DNA of 64,000 nucleotides, from contig NZ_JANLOD010000017.1 in assembly GCF_025466085.1 (NCBI RefSeq), positions 1 through 64,000 on the forward strand. Direction: 5' to 3'. Below, one piece after another: positions 42,606-51,592 of this stretch (positions within the stretch are counted from its first letter, which is position 1; every line of letters starts with the position of its first letter). A program made the position numbers and the translations under genes. This DNA is from Pseudomonas sp. 14P_8.1_Bac3 (GTDB taxonomy: Bacteria; Pseudomonadota; Gammaproteobacteria; Pseudomonadales; Pseudomonadaceae). The notes beneath the pieces were generated by a model that saw nothing but the letters and a program-made list of their open reading frames with translations, did not search any database and was not told the origin of the DNA.

Positions 42606-43393
42606 CAAGCCACCTGCGCGACGGATTGCTGGGTCAGCATGTGCTTGAGCAGCGCACGATATGCCAGCACGCCGCGGCTCTTGCCGTCGAATTGCGAAGG
42701 CGTGACGCCGGCACGGCTGGCGTCGCGCAAACGCGTATCGACCGGGATGTAGCCCTGCCAGATTTCGTCCGGGTATTTGTCGCGCAACACCCGCAGCGTA
42801 CCCAGGGAGGCCTGGGTGCGGCGGTCGAACAGGGTCGGCACGATGCTGAAGGCCAGTGGCTGTTTGCGCGAGCGGTTGATCATTGCCAGGGTGTTGACCA
42901 TGCGTTCCAGGCCTTTGACCGCCAGGTGCTCGGTCTGCACCGGGATCACCAGTTGCTGGCTGGCCGCCAAGGCATTGACCATCAGCACGCCGAGCAATGG
43001 CGGGCTGTCGATCACTGCGTAATCAAAGTCCTGCCACAGTTGCGCAAGGCTCTTGGCGATCACCAGGCCCAAGCCACTCTGGCCGGGCGATTGACGCTCG
43101 AGGGTCGCCAGCGCGGTGCTCGACGGCAGCAGGGAAATACTCGCGTGGCTGGTGGGCAACAACAACTGGCCGGGCAAGCCTTGAGGCACGCTGCCCTTGT
43201 GCAGGAACAGGTCGTAGCTGCTGTGTTCCAGGGTGTCGGGGTCGTAGCCGAAGTAGCTGGTCATCGAGCCGTGGGGATCGAGATCGACCACGACCACGCG
43301 CTTGCCCGCCTCGGCCAGTAACCCGGCTAAAGCGATGGAGGAAGTGGTTTTACCGACACCACCCTTTTGATTGGCGACTGCCCAGACTCTCAT
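42605..43393 (-). CDS. parC: ParA-like ATPase ParC (polar placement of chemotaxis proteins)
   Basis: The 262-residue protein has the deviant Walker A KGGVGKTTSSIALAGLLAE, the switch region YAVIDSPPLLGVLMVNALAA and the MipZ/ParA-type C-terminus. It sits inside the chemotaxis operon next to parP, not next to a ParB gene, so it works in array positioning rather than chromosome partitioning (inference from Vibrio and Pseudomonas homologs). Confidence 0.85.
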   Translation of the reverse strand: MRVWAVANQKGGVGKTTSSIALAGLLAEAGKRVVVVDLDPHGSMTSYFGYDPDTLEHSSYDLFLHKGSVPQGLPGQLLLPTSHASISLLPSSTALATLERQSPGQSGLGLVIAKSLAQLWQDFDYAVIDSPPLLGVLMVNALAASQQLVIPVQTEHLAVKGLERMVNTLAMINRSRKQPLAFSIVPTLFDRRTQASLGTLRVLRDKYPDEIWQGYIPVDTRLRDASRAGVTPSQFDGKSRGVLAYRALLKHMLTQQSVAQVA

Positions 43394-43432
43394 TCGGATT
43401 GTTCCACCCGGTCGGGTCGACCGGGAAATAGC

Positions 43433-44323
43433 TCAACGTGTTAATGCGGGTGACGGAGAATTGACGGCGCTCTCTCGTCCCGGCGACTTGACCGGTGCAG
43501 GTGCAGTTTGTGTGCCAGCACGCTTCAATGCCGCGTCCGGTTGCGCATGAGCGGTTCCGGTGCCGGTGAGGCTGCGCCGCACATCGAGATTTCGCGACAC
43601 CACCAGCACCACACGACGGTTGCGCGCCCTGCCCTCCGCCGTGGCGTTGTTGGCCACCGGCTGGAATTCGCCGTAACCCACCGACGCCAGCCGTCCGGGG
43701 TTCACACCCTGCATCGCCAGCATGCGCACGATGCTCGCCGAACGCGCCGAAGACAATTCCCAGTTGGTCGGGTACTGCGCGGTGCGGATCGGTTGATCGT
43801 CGGTGAAGCCTTCGACGTGGATCGGGTTGTCGAACGGCTTCAGGATTCCCGCGACCTTGTCGATGATGTGGAAGGCCATGTCGCTGGGCATGGCATCACC
43901 GCTGCCGAACAGCAGGCTGGAGTTGAGTTCGATCTCGACCCACAGCTCGTTGCCACGCACGGTCATTTGGTTGGAAGCGATCAGGTCGCCGAACGCCGCA
44001 CTGATGTCGTCGGCGATGCTTTTCAGTGGATCACTGGCCCCGGCGATGCCGGCGTCGACCTGCTCGCTGTCCTTGACCAGCGGCTTGGCCGGGGTGACGG
44101 TTTGTGGACGCTCTTCGCCGATGGGAATCGGCTTGAGCGAGCGATCCGCATCGGTGAACACGCCGATCAGCGCTTGCGAGATGACCTTGTACTTGCCTTC
44201 GTTGATCGAAGAGATCGAGTACATCACCACGAAAAAGGCAAACAGCAACGTGATGAAGTCGGCGTAGGAAACCAGCCAGCGTTCATGGTTGACGTGTTCT
44301 TCAGGTTGCCGGCGACGCGCCAT
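43433..44323 (-). CDS. motD: Flagellar stator protein MotD (MotB-like)
   Basis: The 296-residue protein has one membrane helix with the proton-accepting aspartate context WLVSYADFITLLFAFFVVMYSIS, a plug/linker and an OmpA-like peptidoglycan-binding domain (IHVEGFTDDQPI, NWELSSARSASIVRML). MotC-MotD is the second stator set of Pseudomonas, used for swarming. It follows motC by 15 bases. Confidence 0.93.
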   Translation of the reverse strand: MARRRQPEEHVNHERWLVSYADFITLLFAFFVVMYSISSINEGKYKVISQALIGVFTDADRSLKPIPIGEERPQTVTPAKPLVKDSEQVDAGIAGASDPLKSIADDISAAFGDLIASNQMTVRGNELWVEIELNSSLLFGSGDAMPSDMAFHIIDKVAGILKPFDNPIHVEGFTDDQPIRTAQYPTNWELSSARSASIVRMLAMQGVNPGRLASVGYGEFQPVANNATAEGRARNRRVVLVVSRNLDVRRSLTGTGTAHAQPDAALKRAGTQTAPAPVKSPGRESAVNSPSPALTR

Positions 44324-44338
44324 AGTCCATTACCCCCA

Positions 44339-45079
44339 TCAATCCATGAAGCCCTGAAGCTTCAACTCAATAGAGCGAGGGTTCTCACCTTCGGCGATCG
44401 ACAAAATGCCTTCCAGCAACATTTCGCGATAACGGGACTGGCGCAGGGCAACGGATTTGAGTTTGGCGGCAATCGGCAGCAGCACCAGGTTGGCACTGGC
44501 CACCCCGTAGATGGTGGCGACGAAGGCCACGGCAATGCCGCTGCCCAGCTGCGCCGGATCGGCCAGGTTGCCCATGACGTGGATCAGGCCCATGACCGCA
44601 CCGATGATGCCGATGGTCGGCGCGTAGCCGCCCATGCTTTCGAAGACTTTGGCGGCTTCGATGTCGCGGGCTTCCTGGGTGTAGAAATCCACTTCCAGGA
44701 TGCTGCGAATCGCTTCCGGCTCGGCGCCGTCGACCAGCAGTTGCAGGCCTTTGCGCGAGTAGCTGTCGGGCTCGGCGTCGGCCACCCCTTCCAGACCGAG
44801 CAGACCTTCCTTGCGGGCGGTCAGGCTCCAGTTCACCACGCGGTCGATGCCGCCGGCCAGGTCCACGCGCGGCGGAAACAGGATCCAGCCAAGAATCTGC
44901 ATGGCACGCTTGAAGGCGCTCACCGGTGATTGCAGCAAGGCGGCGCCGACAGTTCCGCCGAGCACGATCAACGCCGCCGGGCCGTTGGCCAGTGCGCCGA
45001 GGTGACCACCCTCCAGGTAGTTGCCACCGATAATGGCGACGAACGCCATGATGATCCCGATAAGGCTGAGTACATCCAT
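44339..45079 (-). CDS. motC: Flagellar stator protein MotC (MotA-like)
   Basis: The 246-residue four-TM protein begins [25 protein letters not shown]. The MotA/ExbB domain includes GYAPTIGIIGAVMGLIHVMGNL and a charged cytoplasmic loop. It pairs with MotD. It overlaps the cheB stop by one base. Confidence 0.93.
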   Translation of the reverse strand: MDVLSLIGIIMAFVAIIGGNYLEGGHLGALANGPAALIVLGGTVGAALLQSPVSAFKRAMQILGWILFPPRVDLAGGIDRVVNWSLTARKEGLLGLEGVADAEPDSYSRKGLQLLVDGAEPEAIRSILEVDFYTQEARDIEAAKVFESMGGYAPTIGIIGAVMGLIHVMGNLADPAQLGSGIAVAFVATIYGVASANLVLLPIAAKLKSVALRQSRYREMLLEGILSIAEGENPRSIELKLQGFMD

Positions 45080-46215
45080 CAGATACAGGCCTCGACCAGG
45101 TGTTTGCCAATGTCGTCGAGGCCATACACCGCGTCGGCGAGTTCGGCTTTGACGATGGCCATCGGCATGCCGTAGATCACACAGCTGGCTTCATCCTGAG
45201 CCCAGATCGAGCTACCACCCTGCTTGAGCAGGCGCGCGCCTTCACGACCGTCGGCGCCCATGCCGGTCAGGACGACCGCCAGAACTTTGTCGCCGTAGGA
45301 CTTGGCCGCGGAACCGAAGGTGATGTCCACGCACGGCTTGTAGTTCAAACGCTCGTCGCCCGGCAGGATTTTCACCGCGCCACGGCCGTCGATCATCATC
45401 TGCTTGCCGCCCGGCGCCAGCAGCGCCAGGCCCGGCCGCAGGATGTCGCCATCTTCGGCTTCCTTGACGCTGATGCGGCAGAGCTTGTCCAGACGCTCGG
45501 CGAACGCCTTGGTGAAGGCCGCCGGCATGTGCTGGATCAGCACGATCGGGGCCGGGAAGTTGGCCGGTAACTGGGTCAGTACCCGCTGCAGGGCAACCGG
45601 ACCGCCCGTGGACGTGCCAATGGCCACCAGCTTGTAGGCTTTGCGTTTCGGCGCCGGTGACGACGGTGAATGGGCGTGGGCCGACGCCGCCGCTCGGGCC
45701 GGGATCGGTGCAGGACGGACAGGCGCGCTGCTGCCATAACTGCCAACGCTGGAAGGCGCCGGGGTCGGGGCGGGTGCGGCAACCGGTGCCGGTGCGCTGT
45801 AGCTGTTGATGCGACGATTACTGCGCGAGATGCTGAGAATCTTCTCGCACAGCAGTTGCTTGACCTTCTCGGGGTTGCGCGAGATGTCTTCGAAATTCTT
45901 CGGCAGGAAATCCACCGCGCCAGCGTCCAGCGCATCGAGGGTGACCCGGGCGCCTTCGTGCGTCAGCGAGGAGAACATCAACACCGGGGTCGGACAGCGC
46001 TGCATGATGTGCCGCACCGCCGTGATGCCATCCATCATCGGCATCTCGTAGTCCATGGTGATCACGTCCGGCTTGAGGGCCAGCGCCTGATCGATCGCCT
46101 CTTTGCCGTTGGTCGCCGTGCCGACGACCTGGATATTCGAATCCGCTGAAAGAATTTCCGAGACGCGGCGGCGGAAAAACCCCGAATCGTCCACCACCAG
46201 GACTTTGACTACCAT
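45079..46215 (-). CDS. cheB: Chemotaxis response regulator methylesterase CheB
   Basis: ATG 46215 has CGGAG five bases upstream. The 378-residue protein has an N-terminal receiver domain ([14 protein letters not shown], phosphorylated Asp in [13 protein letters not shown]) and a long Pro/Ala/Ser linker (about 145-190). The methylesterase domain has the catalytic Ser in [12 protein letters not shown], His in [17 protein letters not shown] and Asp in [14 protein letters not shown]. It removes methyl groups from receptors to reset adaptation. Confidence 0.95.
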   Translation of the reverse strand: MVVKVLVVDDSGFFRRRVSEILSADSNIQVVGTATNGKEAIDQALALKPDVITMDYEMPMMDGITAVRHIMQRCPTPVLMFSSLTHEGARVTLDALDAGAVDFLPKNFEDISRNPEKVKQLLCEKILSISRSNRRINSYSAPAPVAAPAPTPAPSSVGSYGSSAPVRPAPIPARAAASAHAHSPSSPAPKRKAYKLVAIGTSTGGPVALQRVLTQLPANFPAPIVLIQHMPAAFTKAFAERLDKLCRISVKEAEDGDILRPGLALLAPGGKQMMIDGRGAVKILPGDERLNYKPCVDITFGSAAKSYGDKVLAVVLTGMGADGREGARLLKQGGSSIWAQDEASCVIYGMPMAIVKAELADAVYGLDDIGKHLVEACI

Positions 46216-46266
46216 AAACACTCCGTTAGGCGGGAGCGCGGCTCAGTCGCCCCGCCCCCCCCAGAA

Positions 46267-48513
46267 TCAAATACGCCGTGCGGCGTAACGCTTGAGCATG
46301 CTCGGCACATCGAGAATCAGTGCAATGCGACCGTCACCGGTGATGGTGGCGCCCGACATGCCCGGGGTTCCCTGGAGCATTTTGCCCAATGGCTTGATGA
46401 CCACTTCTTCCTGGCCCACCAGTTGGTCGACGACGAAGCCGATCCGCTGGGTGCCTACCGAAAGGATCACCACATGGCCCTCGCGCTGCTCTTCGTGAGC
46501 GGCGGAGCTGACCAGCCAGCGCTTGAGGTAGAACAATGGCAGCGCCTTGTCCCGCACGATCACCACTTCCTGGCCGTCCACCACGTTGGTGCGCGACAGG
46601 TCGAGGTGGAAGATCTCGTTGACGTTCACCAGCGGGAACGCAAACGCCTGGTTGCCGAGCATGACCATCAGCGTCGGCATGATCGCCAGGGTCAACGGGA
46701 CCTTGATGACGATCTTCGAGCCCTGGCCCTTGGTCGAGTAGATGTTGATCGAACCGTTGAGCTGGGAAATCTTGGTTTTCACCACGTCCATGCCGACGCC
46801 ACGACCCGACACATCGGAGATCTCGGTCTTGGTCGAGAAGCCCGGAGCGAAGATCAGGTTGTAGCATTCGGTGTCGCTCAGGCGATCGGCCGCATCCTTG
46901 TCCATCACACCGCGTTTTACCGCGATGGAACGCAGGACGTTCGGGTCCATGCCTTTGCCGTCATCGGAGATCGACAGCAGGATGTGGTCGCCTTCCTGCT
47001 CGGCCGCGAGGATGACTTTGCCGCCGCGGGACTTGCCCGAGGCTTCGCGTTCTTCCGGCGATTCGATGCCGTGGTCGACCGCGTTGCGCACCAGGTGGAC
47101 CAGCGGGTCGGCCAGGGCCTCGACGAGGTTCTTGTCGAGGTCGGTTTCTTCGCCGACCAGCTCCAGGTTGATCTCTTTCTTGAGCTGGCGAGCCAGGTCA
47201 CGAACCAGACGCGGGAAGCGCCCGAAGACTTTCTTGATCGGCTGCATCCGGGTCTTCATGACCGCGGTTTGCAGGTCAGCCGTGACCACGTCGAGGTTCG
47301 ACACGGCCTTGGACATGGCCTCGTCGGCGCTGTTGGCACCCAGGCGCACCAGGCGGTTACGCACCAGCACCAGTTCGCCGACCATGTTCATGATTTCGTC
47401 GAGACGCGCGGTGTCGACCCGCACGGTGGTTTCGGCTTCGCTGGCCGGCTTTTCCGCCGGTGCCGGGGCTGGCGCACGGGCCGGTGCCGGTGCAGCGGCG
47501 GCAGCAGGCTTCGGCGCTTCGGCTTTTGGCTCGGGCGCTTTGGCGGCGGGTGCCGGGGCTTTGGCGACAGGCGCTGCCACTGAAGAGGAAGCAGAACCGG
47601 TGCCGACTTCAGTGAACTTGCCTTTGCCGTGCAGTTCGTCGAGCAGCGATTCGAACTCATGGTCGGAGATCAGATCGCTGCCGGCCGCAGCGGCGCTTGG
47701 GGCTGCCGGGGTCGGGACCGAGGCGATCGCCGATTCCAGCGCGTCGACGGCAAAGTTGCCTTTGCCGTGCAATTGATCGAGCAGGGCTTCGAATTCGTCG
47801 TCGGTGATGTCGGAGCTGTCGCCGGGCGCTTTTGGCGCCGCGGGTGCGGCAGGCGTCGGGGCCACCGCATCGACGGCGAACTGGCCTTTGCCGTGCAGTT
47901 GATCGAGCAACGACTCAAACTCGGCATCGGTGATTTCGTCGCTGGCCGCATCGCTTGCTGCCACCGGCGCAGCTGGAGCCACCGCCGGCGCCTCGGCCTG
48001 GGCCTTGACGGCGTTCAGCGAGTCCAGCAGTTGTTCGAATTCGTTATCGGTGATGTCACCCGACTCGGCTTCGGCAACCGGTGCTTCAACCACTTCAGCC
48101 ACAGGTGCGGCTTGATCGGCCGATTGCGGCTCGGCCAGACGGGCCAGCGCGGCGAGCAATTCAGGCGTGGCAGCCGTGATCGGGCTGCGTTCGCGAACTT
48201 CGGTGAACATGCTGTTCACCGCATCCAGCGCTTCGAGAACCACGTCCATGAGTTCCGAGTCGACGCGGCGCTCACCCTTGCGCAGGATGTCGAACACGTT
48301 CTCGGCGATGTGACAGCACTCCACCAGCTCGTTGAGCTGGAGGAAGCCGGCGCCCCCTTTTACAGTGTGAAAACCGCGAAAAATTGCATTGAGCAAATCC
48401 GCATCATCCGGTCGGCTTTCCAGCTCGACCAGCTGTTCGGACAGTTGCTCTAGAATCTCGCCGGCCTCAACCAGGAAATCCTGAAGGATCTCTTCATCGG
48501 CGCCGAAGCTCAT
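46267..48513 (-). CDS. cheA: Chemotaxis histidine kinase CheA
   Basis: The 748-residue kinase has P1 with phosphorylated His49 (FRGFHTVKGGAGFL). A long Ala/Pro-rich linker (130-365) takes the place of a normal P2, and the P3 dimerisation, P4 ATPase (HLVRNAVDHGIE, GRGVGMDVVKTKI) and P5 CheW-like domains follow. The linker holds four related acidic repeats, of the type ITDDEFEALLDQLHGKG, at about residues 153-167, 193-215, 235-257 and 280-302. It phosphorylates CheY and CheB. The gene lies 46 bases after cheZ, with short direct repeats of CCTAAAAA in the gap. Confidence 0.95.
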   Translation of the reverse strand: MSFGADEEILQDFLVEAGEILEQLSEQLVELESRPDDADLLNAIFRGFHTVKGGAGFLQLNELVECCHIAENVFDILRKGERRVDSELMDVVLEALDAVNSMFTEVRERSPITAATPELLAALARLAEPQSADQAAPVAEVVEAPVAEAESGDITDNEFEQLLDSLNAVKAQAEAPAVAPAAPVAASDAASDEITDAEFESLLDQLHGKGQFAVDAVAPTPAAPAAPKAPGDSSDITDDEFEALLDQLHGKGNFAVDALESAIASVPTPAAPSAAAAGSDLISDHEFESLLDELHGKGKFTEVGTGSASSSVAAPVAKAPAPAAKAPEPKAEAPKPAAAAAPAPARAPAPAPAEKPASEAETTVRVDTARLDEIMNMVGELVLVRNRLVRLGANSADEAMSKAVSNLDVVTADLQTAVMKTRMQPIKKVFGRFPRLVRDLARQLKKEINLELVGEETDLDKNLVEALADPLVHLVRNAVDHGIESPEEREASGKSRGGKVILAAEQEGDHILLSISDDGKGMDPNVLRSIAVKRGVMDKDAADRLSDTECYNLIFAPGFSTKTEISDVSGRGVGMDVVKTKISQLNGSINIYSTKGQGSKIVIKVPLTLAIMPTLMVMLGNQAFAFPLVNVNEIFHLDLSRTNVVDGQEVVIVRDKALPLFYLKRWLVSSAAHEEQREGHVVILSVGTQRIGFVVDQLVGQEEVVIKPLGKMLQGTPGMSGATITGDGRIALILDVPSMLKRYAARRI

Positions 48514-48559
48514 TAAGGGTGTGCTCCTACAGGTCTAAAAACCTAAAAAACCTAAAAGT

Positions 48560-49348
48560 CTAAAACCCTAGGCTGGATAGCAAATCGTCCACATCGTCCT
48601 GACCGGACACAACGTCTTCTCTTTTATCGGCATGAATCTGCGGACCTTCACCCTGAGAGAGATGTTTTTGCGGATCTTTTTCGGCGAGCATCGCTTCACG
48701 GTCATGCTCGATGCCCGCAAAGCGGTCCACCTGGCTGGCCATGAGCACGAGCTTGAGCAAGTTGCTTTCAACATCGGTGACCAATTGGGTCACACGCTTG
48801 ATCACCTGACCGGTGAGGTCCTGGTAATCCTGTGCGAGCAGGATGTCGTTGAGGTTGCTCGACACCACGCGGCTATCCTGGCTGCTGCGGGTGAGGAAAC
48901 CGTCGACACGCCGTGCCAGCTCGCGGAACTCTTCAGCCCCGACTTCGCGGCGCATGAACCGCCCCCAATCCGTGCTCAACGCCTGGGCTTCATCACTCAG
49001 GCGATTGACCAGTGGCGTGGAGTTCTCGACCAGGTCCATGGTGCGGTTGGCCGCGGCCTCTGTCAGCTTGACAACGTAGCCCAGACGCTCGGTGGCGTCC
49101 GTGATCTGGGACACTTCCTCGGCTTGCGGCATGTGCGGGTCAATCTGGAAATTGACGATCGCGCTATGCAGCTCGCGCGTGAGCTTGCCCACTTCCTGAT
49201 ACAGGCCGCGGTCACGGGTCTGGTTGAGCTCATGGATCAGTTGCACAGCGTCGCCGAACTTGCCTTTTTCAAGGCTGGCGACCAGTTCGACCGCATGTTT
49301 TTTCAGGGTCGATTCAAAATCGCCCTGTGAAGATTCTTTGTGGTCCAT
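48560..49348 (-). CDS. cheZ: CheY-P phosphatase CheZ
   Basis: The 262-residue helical protein has a long four-helix hairpin and the catalytic glutamine in LLAQDYQDLTGQVIKRVTQL. The C-terminal CheY-binding helix ends in SGQDDVDDLLSSLGF, which is the family hallmark. It dephosphorylates CheY-P. Its start is 22 bases after cheY. Confidence 0.94.
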   Translation of the reverse strand: MDHKESSQGDFESTLKKHAVELVASLEKGKFGDAVQLIHELNQTRDRGLYQEVGKLTRELHSAIVNFQIDPHMPQAEEVSQITDATERLGYVVKLTEAAANRTMDLVENSTPLVNRLSDEAQALSTDWGRFMRREVGAEEFRELARRVDGFLTRSSQDSRVVSSNLNDILLAQDYQDLTGQVIKRVTQLVTDVESNLLKLVLMASQVDRFAGIEHDREAMLAEKDPQKHLSQGEGPQIHADKREDVVSGQDDVDDLLSSLGF

Positions 49349-49370
49349 AGCTCCCCCGTGGCGCAGTGTC

Positions 49371-49742
49371 TCAACCGATGCGTTCGAAAATCTTCTCGAT
49401 TTTTTCTTTCAACGCCTGGGCCGTGAAGGGTTTGACCACATAGCCGTTTACACCGGCCTGAGCCGCTTCGATGATCTGCTCGCGCTTGGCTTCAGCCGTC
49501 ACCATCAACACCGGCAGGTGCTTGAGCTTTTCATCGGCGCGCACGTGGCGCAGCAGGTCGATACCGGTCATGCCGGGCATGTTCCAGTCCGTTACCAGAA
49601 AGTCGATGCTCCCGCTGTTGAGGACCGGAATGGCGGTAGTGCCATCGTCAGCCTCGACCGTGTTGGTGAACCCAAGGTCACGCAACAGGTTTTTTATGAT
49701 CCGCCGCATCGTTGAGAAGTCATCAACGATGAGGATTTTCAT
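49371..49742 (-). CDS. cheY: Chemotaxis response regulator CheY
   Basis: The 123-residue single receiver domain starts [20 protein letters not shown], with Asp in [13 protein letters not shown], Thr in MVTAEA and Lys in [12 protein letters not shown] four codons upstream (49754) has a better-placed GGAGG and could add four residues; ATG 49742 is kept because it matches known CheY ends. It binds the motor switch FliM/FliN. The 167 bases between it and fliA hold no gene. Confidence 0.94.
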   Translation of the reverse strand: MKILIVDDFSTMRRIIKNLLRDLGFTNTVEADDGTTAIPVLNSGSIDFLVTDWNMPGMTGIDLLRHVRADEKLKHLPVLMVTAEAKREQIIEAAQAGVNGYVVKPFTAQALKEKIEKIFERIG

Positions 49743-49909
49743 GTTCTTGTCCAATTCGACCTCCAAGCAGTCTTAAACGCGCCCAGCACCTGGACGCGCC
49801 ATTTCAATCAATCCGGCAAAACACTCGATGACTGTCTGGAGCACAACAGATCGAGACCGGCGCGGTTCAACACCACACCAGCCACGTTCGCAGTGTCCCC
49901 ACACTGCCT

Positions 49910-50650
49910 TCAGCGCGCTCGCCACTCCCCCAAACGCCCCCGCAAACGGGCTGCGCACTGGCTGTGTAACTGGCTGACCCGAGATTCGCTGACCCCCAGG
50001 ACCTCGCCGATTTCCTTGAGATTCAACTCTTCGTCGTAGTACAGCGCCAACACCAGTCGCTCACGCTCCGGCAAATTGGCAATCGCGTCCGCCAGCGCTG
50101 CCTGGAAGCGTTCATCCTCCAGATCGCGTGACGGCTCGAGATGAGCACTCGCGCCATCCTCGTGCAGCCCTTCGTGTTCGCCGTCCTGCAACAGATCGTC
50201 GAAACTGAATAAACGGCTGCCCAAGGTGTCGTTCAAAATCCCGTAGTAATCGTCGAGACTCAATTGGAGTTCGGCCGCAACTTCGTGATCTTTAGCGTCA
50301 CGACCGGTTTTAGCTTCAATCGAGCGAATGGCGTCGCTGACCATGCGCGTATTGCGGTGGACCGAACGCGGCGCCCAGTCCCCCTTGCGCACTTCGTCGA
50401 GCATGGCGCCGCGGATTCGAATGCCCGCGTACGTTTCAAAACTGGCGCCTTTGCTGGCATCGTATTTGGTCGACACTTCGAGCAGGCCGATCATCCCGGC
50501 CTGGATCAGGTCTTCGACCTGCACACTCGCCGGCAAACGCGCCAGCAAGTGATAGGCAATGCGTTTGACCAGTGGCGCGTAACGCTCGATCAGCTCGTAC
50601 TGCGCGTCACGTGCCGATTTCTTGTAGAGGTTGTAACCGCTGGCTGTCAT
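49910..50650 (-). CDS. fliA: Flagellar sigma factor FliA (sigma-28)
   Basis: ATG 50650 overlaps the fleN stop (ATGA) and starts MTASGYNLYKKSARDAQYEL. The 246-residue protein has sigma regions 2 (LIQAGMIGLLEVSTKYDASKGASFETYAGIRIRGAMLDEVR), 3 and 4 (LNLKEIGEVLGVSESRVSQLHSQCAARLR). It directs late flagellar and chemotaxis genes. Last gene of the flhA-flhF-fleN-fliA set. Confidence 0.95.
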   Translation of the reverse strand: MTASGYNLYKKSARDAQYELIERYAPLVKRIAYHLLARLPASVQVEDLIQAGMIGLLEVSTKYDASKGASFETYAGIRIRGAMLDEVRKGDWAPRSVHRNTRMVSDAIRSIEAKTGRDAKDHEVAAELQLSLDDYYGILNDTLGSRLFSFDDLLQDGEHEGLHEDGASAHLEPSRDLEDERFQAALADAIANLPERERLVLALYYDEELNLKEIGEVLGVSESRVSQLHSQCAARLRGRLGEWRAR

Positions 50651-51477
50651 AGCACGGGTCCTGCCGTTTGTTGCACGAGGCGCTCGACGAAAAACTCCAG
50701 GTGCCCGCGCGGGTTGGCGGGCAGCGGCCAGGTATCGACCTTTTGCGCGATAGCCTTGAATGCCAGCGAGCACTTGGAGCGCGGAAAGGCTTCGTAGACG
50801 GCGCGCTGCTTCTGCACCGCTTTGCGCACGCTTTCGTCGTACGGCACCGCACCGACGTACTGCAAGGCGACGTCGAGGAAGCGGTCCGTGACCTTGGTCA
50901 ACTTGGCGAACAGGTTGCGACCTTCCTGCGGGCTCTGGGCCATGTTGGCCAGGACGCGGAAGCGGTTCATGCCGTAGTCGCGGTTCAGCAGTTTGATCAG
51001 TGCGTAGGCATCGGTGATCGAGGTCGGCTCGTCGCAGACCACCAGCAGGACTTCCTGCGCGGCGCGAACGAAACTGACTACCGAGTCACCAATGCCCGCA
51101 GCGGTGTCGATCACCAGCACATCGAGGTTGTCGCCGATGTCGCTGAACGCCTGGATCAGGCCGGCGTGCTGGGCCGGGCTCAGGTGAACCATGCTCTGAG
51201 TGCCGGACGCGGCCGGGACGATGCGGATACCGCCGGGCCCTTGCAACAGAACGTCGCGCAGCTCACAGCGGCCTTCGATCACGTCGGCCAGGGTGCGTTT
51301 GGGTGTCAGTCCCAGCAGGACGTCGACGTTCGCCAGCCCCAGATCGGCGTCCAGCAACATGACGCGCCGGCCAAGCTCAGCTAGAGCCAGGGACAAGTTC
51401 ACTGACACGTTAGTCTTGCCGACGCCACCTTTGCCGCCGGTCACCGCGATCACCTGTACGGGATGCATGCTGCCCAT
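50647..51477 (-). CDS. fleN: Flagellar number regulator FleN (FlhG)
   Basis: The 276-residue MinD/ParA ATPase has the P-loop GGKGGVGKTNVSVNLSLALAE, the LDADLGLANVDVLLGL switch region and a C-terminal membrane-targeting helix (LEFFVERLVQQ). It restrains FleQ to keep a small number of polar flagella. It starts 115 bases after flhF and overlaps fliA. Confidence 0.95.
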   Translation of the reverse strand: MGSMHPVQVIAVTGGKGGVGKTNVSVNLSLALAELGRRVMLLDADLGLANVDVLLGLTPKRTLADVIEGRCELRDVLLQGPGGIRIVPAASGTQSMVHLSPAQHAGLIQAFSDIGDNLDVLVIDTAAGIGDSVVSFVRAAQEVLLVVCDEPTSITDAYALIKLLNRDYGMNRFRVLANMAQSPQEGRNLFAKLTKVTDRFLDVALQYVGAVPYDESVRKAVQKQRAVYEAFPRSKCSLAFKAIAQKVDTWPLPANPRGHLEFFVERLVQQTAGPVL

Positions 51478-51592
51478 GTTATTTCTTTACCTTGTCTTGC
51501 ATAGACGGAGGCCACATTACTGGCTGCGCGTTCAGTCGCTGAACAATGCATGGCAGACCATCGATGTAGGTACAAAAATTGTTCATTAATAC

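Noticed and set aside
47388..48453. Repeats in cheA as a possible tandem DNA repeat or CRISPR-like array
   Set aside because: The repeats are protein-level (helix plus linker), with differing codons and spacers inside an intact gene.
49743..49909. Sigma-28 (FliA) promoter before cheY
   Set aside because: Expected from biology, but no TAAA-N15-GCCGATAA-like sequence with acceptable match was found; GCCGGATT near 49820 lacks a -35 partner.
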